23,281 nucleotides of DNA from Ga0074130 sp035565355 (GCA_035565355.1 DATMSM010000052.1:1-23281); one strand, 5' to 3'. Positions 7,504-14,938 are shown, counted from the first letter of the stretch. The notes: a model not told the origin generated them from the letters alone. Program-made: numbers and translations.

Positions 7504-7532
7504 GCGCGCCGGCCGTGTGCCGGCCGGTGCGC
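7504..7532. terminator. GC-rich hairpin between convergent genes
   Basis: The arms 7504-7514 (GCGCGCCGGCC) and 7522-7532 (GGCCGGTGCGC) pair over 11 positions with one G-U wobble and a 7-base loop. It sits exactly between the stops of the PsiF-like gene and the carbonic anhydrase gene. T-tracts are poor on both strands, so it may act as a weak or RNA-stabilising 3' hairpin rather than a textbook intrinsic terminator. Confidence 0.55.
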
Positions 7533-7544
7533 TTGTGGCACGGC

Positions 7545-9083
7545 TTAGCGGGATTCCTTGATCAGGCGGTTGTTGCTCGGCTGAATCGGGCGTGCGTTAT
7601 GCGGATAGAGACGGCCGAAAATCGCGATCTGCTCGGCGGAAACCTGCAGCGGCTGTTTCATGACCATCCACAGCACGCCCTCGGTGCAGGGCGGCGTGGT
7701 CAGCGAGCCCATATACGTCCAATAGTCGCGCTTTTCTGGCAGAAGCTTGTTCAAGTCCAGCATTGAGGACGGCGTCACCAGCATGCCTTGCTCAAGCGGG
7801 AGGTTGTTCCAGACCGCCTGCACCAGCGGATGCTCCGGGCCCTTTTCCATGAGTACGGCAACTACGGCCAGGTTGCCGTCGGCGTCCTTATGCACGAAAT
7901 GGGCGACCATGTCGTAGCTGCGACCGTTAACCCGCTCCTCCGCCGGCTTGTGAAAGTGGAACTGGAGCAATTGGAAGCGGCGTCCCATGACCGTGATCGC
8001 GGATCCATCCGGAATATTCACCTGTACGGTATGCCCTGTGTCGAGCACCGACCAGGGGCTGGACACATAGGCAAACTGGATCGGCTCGAGGTCTACGCGT
8101 ATGCCGTCGCCGATATCGATCGGCGACTGGCGCTTGCCTGAGTTACACGCGTGATTGTCCGGACTGAGGTGCGCCCAGGCCTCGGGACCGCCCTTACCTT
8201 CGTAGGACCAGTGGCGCGGCTTGCTGGTGGCCGCCTCCTTGGGGGCTGCCGCGGCCTTCTTGGTGGTGGCGGTGCGCGACTTGCGCGGGCCAAAGGTGGC
8301 GAGCTGACGTTCGATCTCGGCGCGGCTGACGTTGCCGGTGTGATAGTTGGGCGCGGCGCCTGCAGTGGCTGCCGCGCTCTTGCCATCTTTGGTCTGCGGC
8401 TTGGCCGGCTTCTCGGCGTCCGCTTCGGCTTGCTCGGCGGCCTTTTCGCTGACCGGCTTCTTTATCTCCGGTTTGGCGGGAAGCGGGGGCGGCGGCTTGT
8501 CGGCCATTTCAGGTTCAATTCGGGGCAGCTCGATCAGGCGGCCCTTGTTGCCGGTATCGGCGACGGTGACGGCGCTGGCCTTCTGTTTGCGCTGTTCGGT
8601 GCTTTGGGCGCCTGGCGTCGGCCCGTTCAGGGCGGCCACAACCTTCTCCGCCACCTCCTTCATCTCGCCGACAGCGCGCGGCTTGCAGACATGCGGCAGC
8701 AGCTTTTCCTCGAAACTGCCCGTCTCGATAGAGATGCTACGGGGCGCGTCTACCTTCTCCTCGCGCACCGGCTGCCCCTTGCTGTCGACATAGATGCGTT
8801 TCAGGGTCACGTACTGGCGTTTGCTGCAGTCGTAACTGTTCAGTGCCTCAATGGCGGTGTAGCGGACGCCGGTATGACTGTCCGGGATATCAAAGCCCAG
8901 CGTCAGGCGGCTCCAGGCCGCGGTATTGCCGTTCGCGAGGCGGCTGATGCGCGTCTTGTCCAGGGAAATACGTTCGTCATTGCGTTTGTCAATGAGCTGC
9001 CATGACTGGGCGGGCGGAGGCGCTGCCAGGGTCGGCAGGGCGGGAAGGGCCATCAAAAGGCAGGCAAAGGTGGTTTTGCGCAT
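7545..9083 (-). CDS. Secreted alpha-carbonic anhydrase with N-terminal surface-adhesin-E-like domain
   Basis: The 512-residue product starts with a signal peptide (MRKTTFACLLMALPALPTLA). Residues about 28-133 resemble the surface-adhesin protein E family: W-Q-L-I-D, D-K-T-R-I-S-R, SYDCSKRQYVTLKRIYVD and a second Cys in HVCKPR. A Pro/Ala/Lys-rich linker spans about 136-288. Residues about 291-510 are an alpha-carbonic anhydrase with the zinc ligands His376, His378 (QFHFH) and His395 (AHFVH), a shuttle-like His351 (TGH), Thr462 in SLTTPPC and the usual disulfide pair Cys313/Cys466. It should hydrate CO2 in the periplasm or at the surface. The start at 9083 fits the signal peptide; ATGs at 9092 and 9158 are alternatives. 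No strong Shine-Dalgarno is visible. Confidence 0.88.
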   Translation of the reverse strand: MRKTTFACLLMALPALPTLAAPPPAQSWQLIDKRNDERISLDKTRISRLANGNTAAWSRLTLGFDIPDSHTGVRYTAIEALNSYDCSKRQYVTLKRIYVDSKGQPVREEKVDAPRSISIETGSFEEKLLPHVCKPRAVGEMKEVAEKVVAALNGPTPGAQSTEQRKQKASAVTVADTGNKGRLIELPRIEPEMADKPPPPLPAKPEIKKPVSEKAAEQAEADAEKPAKPQTKDGKSAAATAGAAPNYHTGNVSRAEIERQLATFGPRKSRTATTKKAAAAPKEAATSKPRHWSYEGKGGPEAWAHLSPDNHACNSGKRQSPIDIGDGIRVDLEPIQFAYVSSPWSVLDTGHTVQVNIPDGSAITVMGRRFQLLQFHFHKPAEERVNGRSYDMVAHFVHKDADGNLAVVAVLMEKGPEHPLVQAVWNNLPLEQGMLVTPSSMLDLNKLLPEKRDYWTYMGSLTTPPCTEGVLWMVMKQPLQVSAEQIAIFGRLYPHNARPIQPSNNRLIKESR

Positions 9084-9185
9084 GTCCAGCATGTTCAAGG
9101 TCCGGTCGGCGGAGCACGTCAATGGCATAACGGCCGCGCCAGCGGTAACTTTAGACATAAGCCGGACCGAGGGGCCGGCCCAATG

Positions 9186-9644
9186 CTAGGAGGAGAGCAA
9201 TTCCTTCAAGGCCTGTTCGGGCTTGAGTACGCGATAACGGCCAATCAGCTTGCGATTGAGCTTGAGCAAGGCCTTGTCCGAGCTGACCAACCAGTCGGCC
9301 CCGATATCGCGGGCGAGCTCAAGAAACTTCTGGTCGTCTTTGTCCTTGCAGCGTGGCAGCGGAGCCGGTTCGAGGGGCAGCAAGGCCTGCGGCTGGCGGG
9401 CGACGGCCACATAGGCGGCGAGGGCGGCTGCCTGGCGTTCGGGTTCAAGCTTGAACATGCCGTAGTCCAGCACCCGGCGGAACTCTTCCACGCAGTCCGG
9501 TCGCGTGAAGGCGAGCCAGCGGCCGGCGTCGACCTCGGCGCGCAAGGGCGCGAAGCGGCTGTCGGCAAAGACGAACATGGACAACAGCACATTGGTGTCG
9601 AAGACGACACGCAGGGGACGGTCAGCCGGGAAGAGGGGTGTCAT
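9186..9644 (-). CDS. PIN-domain protein (COG1569-type putative ribonuclease)
   Basis: PIN domains are metal-dependent ribonucleases, many of them VapC-type toxins. The 152-residue product shows the acidic set: Asp16 in VVFDTNVLLSMF, Glu53/Glu54 in CVEEFRRVL, the KDKDDQKFLELA motif at about 100-111, and Asp123 in ADWLVSSDKAL. This layout fits the 'putative toxin-antitoxin system toxin component, PIN family' group. The start at 9644 gives a 4-base ATGA overlap with the upstream MBL gene; a longer in-frame reading to 9821 is low-complexity Arg/Pro/Ala sequence inside that gene. No antitoxin-like small gene is adjacent, so a toxin role is doubtful. Confidence 0.85.
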   Translation of the reverse strand: MTPLFPADRPLRVVFDTNVLLSMFVFADSRFAPLRAEVDAGRWLAFTRPDCVEEFRRVLDYGMFKLEPERQAAALAAYVAVARQPQALLPLEPAPLPRCKDKDDQKFLELARDIGADWLVSSDKALLKLNRKLIGRYRVLKPEQALKELLSS

Positions 9645-10657
9645 GCGCTGTAGCGGTAAGTGCCGTCGTCGTTGCTGCGCTGCAGTTCGCCGCGCCGTTC
9701 GAGGTAGTTCAGATGCGCGATGGCCTCGCTCATGGCGAACAGGGTCTGGTGCGGGTCGGTGATATCGCGCTGGAACAGCACGGGCAAGAGTGTGGCTGCG
9801 GTGTGCGGCTGGTGCCGGCACGCAGCAACCAGTTCGACACAGCGTTCGGCGTGGTGGGCTTCGAGTGCGGCTACACGGGCGTGTATGCCGCGGAAAGGGC
9901 GGCCGTGCGAAGGCAGGGCCAGCGTGTCTTCCGGCAGCTCAGTGAAACGGAGGATTGAGGCAAGGAAGTCACTGAGTGCATCGTCGTCCGGATTGGGCGC
10001 AAACACCGCGACATTGGTCGAAATCGAAGGCAGCATCATGTCGCCGCCGATCAGTACGCCCAGCGCCTCGCAATACAGCGCAGCATGTTCAGGGCAGTGG
10101 CCGTGGCCGGTGATGACACGCCAGTCGTGCTTGCCGATGCGGATGCGCATGCCGTCGCGCAGCAGGGTATAAGTGGCCGGAATGGCCGGCACGGCCCGCC
10201 GGTAGGCATTCCCGCGCACGGCCAGCGCCTGCAGGCGCTCTGCATCGAGGCCGTGGCGGCGGAACAGTTCTCCGGTGGCCTGCGGCGAGTAGTTGCCGAT
10301 CTCGTTGGCGAAGGCTTGGGCGGTCAGGTATTCGCCCTGGGTCATGGCCAGCGGTGCGTCGGTTTGCGCCTGCAGCCAGGCCGCCAGCCCGAGGTGGTCG
10401 GGGTGGTAGTGGGTGACGAGCTGGCGTGACAGCGGGTACTGCGCCAGCAAGGTTTGCCAGTGCAGCTTCACATCACCCATGTCCATGCCGGTATCCACGG
10501 CGCACCAGCGCCCGGGACTATCCTCGATCAGCCACAGATTGATGTGGTTGAGCGCATAGGGCAGGGGCATGCGAATCCAGCGCACGCCGGGGGCGACTTC
10601 CAGCGCGGTGCCAGGCGCCGGCATGGCATCGCCGAAGGGATAGAGGATCGTGCTCAT
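9641..10657 (-). CDS. MBL-fold metallo-hydrolase
   Basis: The 338-residue product is a metallo-beta-lactamase-fold hydrolase of the glyoxalase-II-like group. It has the metal motif THYHPDH at 82-88, a second metal histidine in GHGHCPEH at 184-191, Asp206 in IGGDMM and a late histidine in LPSHGRPF. The C-terminal roughly 70 residues are helical and may form the winged-helix tail common in this subgroup. The substrate cannot be told from sequence; thioesters, lactones or phosphate esters are all possible. It begins 12 bp after metW and overlaps the PIN gene by 4 bases, so it most likely belongs to the metXW transcript. There is no signal peptide, so it should be cytosolic. Confidence 0.9.
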   Translation of the reverse strand: MSTILYPFGDAMPAPGTALEVAPGVRWIRMPLPYALNHINLWLIEDSPGRWCAVDTGMDMGDVKLHWQTLLAQYPLSRQLVTHYHPDHLGLAAWLQAQTDAPLAMTQGEYLTAQAFANEIGNYSPQATGELFRRHGLDAERLQALAVRGNAYRRAVPAIPATYTLLRDGMRIRIGKHDWRVITGHGHCPEHAALYCEALGVLIGGDMMLPSISTNVAVFAPNPDDDALSDFLASILRFTELPEDTLALPSHGRPFRGIHARVAALEAHHAERCVELVAACRHQPHTAATLLPVLFQRDITDPHQTLFAMSEAIAHLNYLERRGELQRSNDDGTYRYSA

Positions 10658-10669
10658 GCGCCGGGCCGT

Positions 10670-11281
10670 TCAGCCCTTGCTGATGCGATAGACGCCCAGG
10701 CTGCCGAGGAAGTTGTGCTCTTCATGCACGGGCTGGCCGGCGGCGTCGAGCACCTCGCGCGTTTTGATGACAATGCCCATCTGCGCGCACAGCGCCTCGA
10801 AATCCGCCAATGTGAAGAAGCGCACATTGGGCGTGTCGTACCACTGGTAAGGCAGATCTTCGGATACGGGCATGCGGCCGTTAAGCACCGCCTGGCGGTT
10901 TTTCCAGTAGCCGAAATTGGGCACACTGACAACGGCCTCACGGCCGACGCGCAGCATCTCGCGCAGCGTGTTCTCGGTGTGCTTGACGGTTTGCAGGGTG
11001 CGCGACAGCACCACATGCTCGAAGGCGTTGTCCTCGAACTCGGCTAGCCCCTGATCGATATCGCTCTGCACGACATTAATGCCGTTCCTGATGGAGGCGA
11101 GCACGCCGGCTGCGTCGATCTCGACGCCATAGCCACGCGCACCGCGCTCTTCGATCAGGAGCTTGAGCAGGGAGCCGTCGCCACAGCCCAGGTCGAGGAC
11201 GCGTTCGCCCGGCTGCACCCAGCTGGCGATGATGTTCCAGTCGGAGCGGTTGGCTAGCACCTTGGTTGTTGCGCTATTCAT
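10670..11281 (-). CDS. metW: Methionine biosynthesis protein MetW
   Basis: MetW is a small class I SAM-binding-fold protein found next to metX; it is thought to support the MetX acyltransferase, and a catalytic methyltransferase role is not established. The 203-residue product has SAM motif I VLDLGCGDG at 28-36, then GYGVEIDAAGV, VVLSRTLQTVKHTENTLREMLRVG and the family-typical SVPNFGYWKNR and YQWYDTPNVRFFT. Its ATG overlaps the metX stop by four bases, the usual metXW coupling. Confidence 0.97.
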   Translation of the reverse strand: MNSATTKVLANRSDWNIIASWVQPGERVLDLGCGDGSLLKLLIEERGARGYGVEIDAAGVLASIRNGINVVQSDIDQGLAEFEDNAFEHVVLSRTLQTVKHTENTLREMLRVGREAVVSVPNFGYWKNRQAVLNGRMPVSEDLPYQWYDTPNVRFFTLADFEALCAQMGIVIKTREVLDAAGQPVHEEHNFLGSLGVYRISKG

Positions 11282-12411
11282 GCCTGCACCTTCTTGAGAT
11301 AAGCGTCGATGACCGCGTGATAGTAGGGGTCGTCGAGGAGGAAGGAGTCGTGGCCGAAGGCGAGATCAATCTCGGCATACGATACATTCTTCTCGGCCGC
11401 CAGCAGCGAGGAAACGATCTCGCGCGAGCGCTCCGGCGAGAAGCGCCAGTCAGTGGTGAAGGAGACAATGAGAAAGTCCGAACTGGCGCGCTTCATCACG
11501 GCGGTGAGGTCGCCGTTCTCCTCGCGCGAGGGATCGAAGTAGTCGAGCGCGCGCGTCATCAGCAGATAGGTGTTGGCGTCGAAGTAACCAGCGAACTTGT
11601 CGCCCTGGTAGTGCAGGTAGGACTCGATCTGGAAGTCGACATCGAAGCCGAAGGACAGATTGCCGTTGCGCAGGCCGCGACCGAATTTCTCGCCCATCTG
11701 GTCATCCGACAGGTAGGTGATGTGGCCGAGCATGCGCGCCAGGCGCAGGCCGCGCACCGGTCGCGCATTGTGTTCGTAGTAGTTGCCGCCGTAGAACTCC
11801 GGGTCGGTGAGGATGGCCTGACGGGCGACATCGTTGAAAGCGATGTTCTGCGCAGTGAGATAAGGTGCAGCGGCAATGACGATGGTGTTCTTGATGCGCT
11901 CGGGATAGGTCACGCTCCAGCGCAGCGCCTGCATGCCGCCCAGGCTGCCGCCGATAACGGCGGCCCAACACTGGATGCCCAGCAGATCGGCGAGGCGCGC
12001 CTGGGTGTGCACCCAGTCGATCACGGTGACCATGGGGAAGTCGGCGCCCCAGGGCTTGCCCGTCGCCGGATTGATGCTGGCCGGGCCGGTGGAGCCGTGG
12101 CAGCCGCCGAGATTGTTGACGCCGACGATGAAGAATTTGTCGGTGTCGAGCGGCCGGCCGGGGCCGACGATGTTGTCCCACCAGCCCACATTCTTGGGCT
12201 GGTCGGCATAGTGGCCGGCGACATGGTGGTGACCCGACAGCGCATGGCAGACGAGAATGGCGTTCGATGCATCCGCATTGAGCGTGCCGTAGGTCTCGTA
12301 GACCAGGTCGTAGGCCGGCATCACTTCGCCGCTGCGCAGCGTGAGCGGCGTATCGAAATGTGCGCGTTTGGCCTCGACAAGGCCGACGCCGGAAGTCTGT
12401 TTTTTCGTCAT
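11278..12411 (-). CDS. metX: Homoserine O-acyltransferase MetX (probably succinyl-CoA type)
   Basis: MetX activates homoserine by O-acylation, the first committed step to methionine. The 377-residue product is an alpha/beta hydrolase with nucleophile Ser156 in GGSLGGMQAL, Asp321 in TTDWRFSPERS and His354 in AFGHDSF. NVGWWDNIVGPGRPLDTDKFF and NNLGGCHGSTGP are strong family segments. Many proteobacterial MetX enzymes use succinyl-CoA rather than acetyl-CoA; Arg323 in DWRFSP resembles the succinyl-type sequence as I remember it, so I infer succinyltransferase activity without certainty. The leader upstream carries a SAM-II riboswitch and terminator. No Shine-Dalgarno is visible: the terminator T-tract runs almost to the ATG. 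Confidence 0.97.
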   Translation of the reverse strand: MTKKQTSGVGLVEAKRAHFDTPLTLRSGEVMPAYDLVYETYGTLNADASNAILVCHALSGHHHVAGHYADQPKNVGWWDNIVGPGRPLDTDKFFIVGVNNLGGCHGSTGPASINPATGKPWGADFPMVTVIDWVHTQARLADLLGIQCWAAVIGGSLGGMQALRWSVTYPERIKNTIVIAAAPYLTAQNIAFNDVARQAILTDPEFYGGNYYEHNARPVRGLRLARMLGHITYLSDDQMGEKFGRGLRNGNLSFGFDVDFQIESYLHYQGDKFAGYFDANTYLLMTRALDYFDPSREENGDLTAVMKRASSDFLIVSFTTDWRFSPERSREIVSSLLAAEKNVSYAEIDLAFGHDSFLLDDPYYHAVIDAYLKKVQA

Positions 12412-12415
12412 GCTG

Positions 12416-12465
12416 AAAATAAAAAACCCGATCGCTCAGTTGGGTGACTGGGGCGAGATCGGGTT
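12416..12465 (-). terminator. Intrinsic terminator in the metX leader (riboswitch expression platform)
   Basis: On the minus strand AACCCGATC (12465-12457) pairs with GATCGGGTT (12433-12425), a 9-bp stem, with an inner CAGT/ACTG pairing inside the loop. A T-tract of eleven bases with one A follows (12426-12416), a textbook intrinsic terminator. It ends only five bases before the metX ATG, so it is a conditional attenuator rather than the end of another gene. TCTCGC (12458-12453), overlapping the left arm, can instead pair with GCGAGA at 12481-12476, giving a competing antiterminator. Confidence 0.85.
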
Positions 12466-12475
12466 AGCGTCCTGT

Positions 12476-12531
12476 TCTCGCTTTAGCCCTATTTATTGTG
12501 CGCCGGCAAGCTGAGTTCAAAAGGGCGCGTG
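12476..12531 (-). promoter_or_regulatory. SAM-II riboswitch aptamer upstream of metX
   Basis: SAM-II is a small pseudoknot aptamer that binds S-adenosylmethionine and represses methionine genes. Read on the minus strand: P1 5' arm GCGCC (12528-12524), a U-rich loop with TTTTGAAC, TTGC, P1 3' arm GGCGC (12504-12500), then ATAAAT (12496-12491), three bases, and GCTAAA (12487-12482). The well-studied marine metagenomic SAM-II RNA has the same blocks with almost the same spacings: GCGC stem, UUUAAC, UUGC, stem, AUAAAU, N3, GCUAAA. CTC in the loop can pair with GAG at 12479-12477, matching the CC/GG pseudoknot pairs. It starts at the predicted transcript 5' end and precedes metX, the classic SAM-II target. 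The comparison is from memory, not a covariance-model search. Confidence 0.88.
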
Positions 12532-12537
12532 ACAGCA

Positions 12538-12566
12538 AGGTTAAGGCGGCGGGGCGGCTTTGTCAA
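12538..12566 (-). promoter_or_regulatory. metX promoter (sigma-70)
   Basis: On the minus strand a perfect -35 TTGACA (12566-12561) is followed after exactly 17 bp by TAACCT (12543-12538) as the -10. The predicted start, near 12531, makes a leader of about 120 bases that begins at the riboswitch. Confidence 0.8.
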
Positions 12567-12606
12567 TCCGTGACTGTTTTGTCTTCTTGGCGGCGGGCAT
12601 GTCATC

Positions 12607-14034
12607 ATGCGCGCCATGCACAACGGTTCCGCCCTGGTCTGGTTCCGGCGCGATTTGCGCCTGCTCGACCACACAGCCCTGCACCATGCACTGCTCGACC
12701 ATGAGCGGGTGTTCTGTGTCTTTGTCTTCGATACCACCATCCTCGCCGACTTGCCGCGCCAGGATCGCCGCGTCGAGTTCATCTGGCATGCGGTGTCCGA
12801 ACTGGACCGGCTGCTGCGTGAGCGTGGCGGCGCACTCATCGTCGTGCAGGGCGATCCGCTGGCCGAGATTCCGGCCCTGGCGCAGAAGCTGGGTGTGGCG
12901 GCCGTGTATGCCAACCGCGATTACGAGCCGCAGGCAGTCGCGCGCGATGCCGCCGTGAGTAAGGCGCTGGCGCAGGCCGAAATTACGTTCGACGATTTCA
13001 AGGATCAGGTGATCTTCGAGAAGAGCGAGGTGATGACGCAGGGTGGCACGCCGTTCTCGGTATTCACGCCCTACAAGAATGCATGGTTGCGGCGTCTGCT
13101 GCCGGGCGATTTGCGGGTGCTTGAATCCGATTTCAGCAGGCTCGCCCGGCCGCCGTTCGAAGTGGCCCTGCCCGAACTGGCGGCCCTGGGTTTTGAGAAG
13201 ACGAATCTGTGCGAACTCACGTTTCCGCTCGGCAGTAGCGGCGCTGCTGCGCTATTCGAGGATTTCCAGGCGCGTATCGACGACTACAAGGAGGCGCGTG
13301 ATTTTCCCGCAGTGAAAGGTGTGTCCTATCTGTCTACCCATCTACGCTTCGGCACCATCTCCATACGACAGCTGGCCGCATTTGCCTACGCGCATGGCGG
13401 GCGGGGTGCCGAGACCTGGCTGTCGGAGCTGATCTGGCGCGAGTTCTACATGATGATCCTGTGGCATCGCCCGGATGTTGTCGAGCGCTGCTTCAAGCCC
13501 GAGTACGACGCGCTGGTCTGGGACGATGACGAAATGTTATTCGCAGCCTGGTGCGAAGGCCGCACCGGCTATCCTATCGTCGATGCGGCGATGCGTCAGA
13601 TCAATCAGAGCGGCTATATGCACAACCGCCTGCGCATGATTGTCGCTTCCTTCCTGACCAAGGATCTCGGCATTTCATGGCGGCGTGGCGAGGCCTACTT
13701 TGCCCTGCACCTGAACGACTTCGAACTGGCCTCCAACAACGGCGGCTGGCAGTGGGCGGCCTCGACCGGCTGTGATGCCCAGCCCTATTTCCGCATCTTC
13801 AATCCTGTCACGCAGTCGGAGAAGTTTGATCCGGACGGCAAGTTCATCCGGCGCTACGTGCCGGAGCTGGGTAAGGTGCCAAGCAAATTCATCCATGCGC
13901 CGTGGACCATGAAGCCCGTGGATGCCGCGGCCTGCGGCTTTGTGCTGAATCGCGACTACCCCGCGCCCGTGGTGAATCATGCTTTGGCGCGCGAGCGCAC
14001 GCTGGCGCGATTCAAGACGGCCAAGGCGAGTTAA
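12607..14034 (+). CDS. phrB: Deoxyribodipyrimidine photolyase (class I CPD photolyase)
   Basis: Photolyase uses blue light and FADH- to split cyclobutane pyrimidine dimers. The 475-residue product has the N-terminal antenna-binding alpha/beta domain (LVWFRRDLRLLDHTALHHAL) and a helical FAD domain. The latter includes GVSYLSTHLRFGTISIRQL, LIWREFYMMILWH, EGRTGYPIVDAAMRQINQSGYMHNRLRMIVASFLTKDLGISWRRGEAYFALHLNDFELASNNGGWQWAASTGCDAQPYFRIFNP and the YVPEL segment. These match CPD photolyases rather than cryptochrome-DASH. The start is ATG 12607; ATG 12616 is possible. It is divergent from metX, sharing the 195-bp gap. Its stop overlaps the stop of the opposite-strand pseudouridine synthase gene. 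Confidence 0.96.
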   Translation: MRAMHNGSALVWFRRDLRLLDHTALHHALLDHERVFCVFVFDTTILADLPRQDRRVEFIWHAVSELDRLLRERGGALIVVQGDPLAEIPALAQKLGVAAVYANRDYEPQAVARDAAVSKALAQAEITFDDFKDQVIFEKSEVMTQGGTPFSVFTPYKNAWLRRLLPGDLRVLESDFSRLARPPFEVALPELAALGFEKTNLCELTFPLGSSGAAALFEDFQARIDDYKEARDFPAVKGVSYLSTHLRFGTISIRQLAAFAYAHGGRGAETWLSELIWREFYMMILWHRPDVVERCFKPEYDALVWDDDEMLFAAWCEGRTGYPIVDAAMRQINQSGYMHNRLRMIVASFLTKDLGISWRRGEAYFALHLNDFELASNNGGWQWAASTGCDAQPYFRIFNPVTQSEKFDPDGKFIRRYVPELGKVPSKFIHAPWTMKPVDAAACGFVLNRDYPAPVVNHALARERTLARFKTAKAS

Positions 14035-14915
14035 AAGCTTTCGTCGTCACGCAGGTAGCGCCATTGTCCCAGCGGCAGGTCGCCGAGTTTGACGTTGCCG
14101 ATGCGCACGCGCTTCAGGCCCACCACTTTCAGGCCGACCAGTTCGCACATGCGGCGGATCTGGCGCTTGCGCCCTTCCTTGAGGACGAAGTGCAACTGGT
14201 CGTCGTTGATCCAGTTGACCTTGGCCGGGCGCAACTTGACCCCGTCCAGGCTCAGGCCGTGGTTGAGGTCGCGCAGGCCCTGGTTGCTCAATGCACCCTC
14301 GACGCGGACCAGGTATTCCTTTTCCACGTCCGAGTCTTCGCCGATCAGCTTTCTGGCGATAACGCCATCTTGCGTCAGCACCAACAGGCCGGTCGAGTCG
14401 ATATCCAGACGGCCGGCCGGTGCGAGACCACGCAGATTGGATGGGTGAAAAACCTGCGCACCGGATTTGCGTTGCTGCGTCTCGGCCTTGATCAGTGTCA
14501 CCGCCGGCTTGTAGCCGTCCTCGGCCTGGCCGGAGACGAAACCAATAGGCTTGTGCAGGATGATGGTGACGCGCGCATCCTGCTGCGCCTGCGCCAGCGT
14601 GTCGAGGCGGATATCGGCGGAGGGATCGACCTTGGTGCCCAGTTCGGCAACACGTTCGCCATTGACGAAAACCAGTCCGCGTTCGATATAGCTGTCGGCC
14701 TCGCGGCGCGAGCAGAGGCCGCGCTCGGCCATGAGCTTGGAGACGCGTACCTTGCCGTCGCTTTCCGGCACCGGCGTAGTGCCGGGAATCTGGCGTTGCG
14801 GGCGGGCGCGGTCATAGCGGCCATGGCTTTTGTCAGCCATCTTGCCGGCGGGTTTGGGCGCGGCCTTGGCCGGGCGCGGCGCAATGCGCAGGGTGGGTTT
14901 CTTTTCTTCGGTCAT
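14031..14915 (-). CDS. 23S rRNA pseudouridine synthase, RluB/RluF type
   Basis: The enzyme isomerises specific uridines in 23S rRNA (or tRNA, as RluF can). The 294-residue product has a basic Ala/Pro/Lys-rich N-terminal tail (about 1-50), an S4 domain (KVRVSKLMAERGLCSRREADSYIERGLVFVNGERV, 55-89), and the catalytic domain with Asp171 in PAGRLDIDSTGLLVLT. The LKEGRKRQIRRMCELVGLKVVGLKRVRIGNVKLGDLPLGQWR end resembles RluF more than RluB, but I would not fix the target uridine. It lies 23 bp after polA on the same strand, so co-transcription is likely. Confidence 0.93.
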   Translation of the reverse strand: MTEEKKPTLRIAPRPAKAAPKPAGKMADKSHGRYDRARPQRQIPGTTPVPESDGKVRVSKLMAERGLCSRREADSYIERGLVFVNGERVAELGTKVDPSADIRLDTLAQAQQDARVTIILHKPIGFVSGQAEDGYKPAVTLIKAETQQRKSGAQVFHPSNLRGLAPAGRLDIDSTGLLVLTQDGVIARKLIGEDSDVEKEYLVRVEGALSNQGLRDLNHGLSLDGVKLRPAKVNWINDDQLHFVLKEGRKRQIRRMCELVGLKVVGLKRVRIGNVKLGDLPLGQWRYLRDDESF

Positions 14916-14938
14916 GCTTCTACTTGCTGAGTTTGTCC

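Noticed and set aside
9099..9168. 7-bp inverted repeat GGTCCGG/CCGGACC upstream of the carbonic anhydrase gene
   Set aside because: Short arms, a 56-bp spacer and no further pairing; not convincing as an operator or terminator.
9645..9821. N-terminal extension of the PIN protein by 59 residues
   Set aside because: The extension is Arg/Pro/Ala/His-rich shadow sequence within the MBL gene; the ATG at 9644 gives a normal PIN start and a 4-base overlap.
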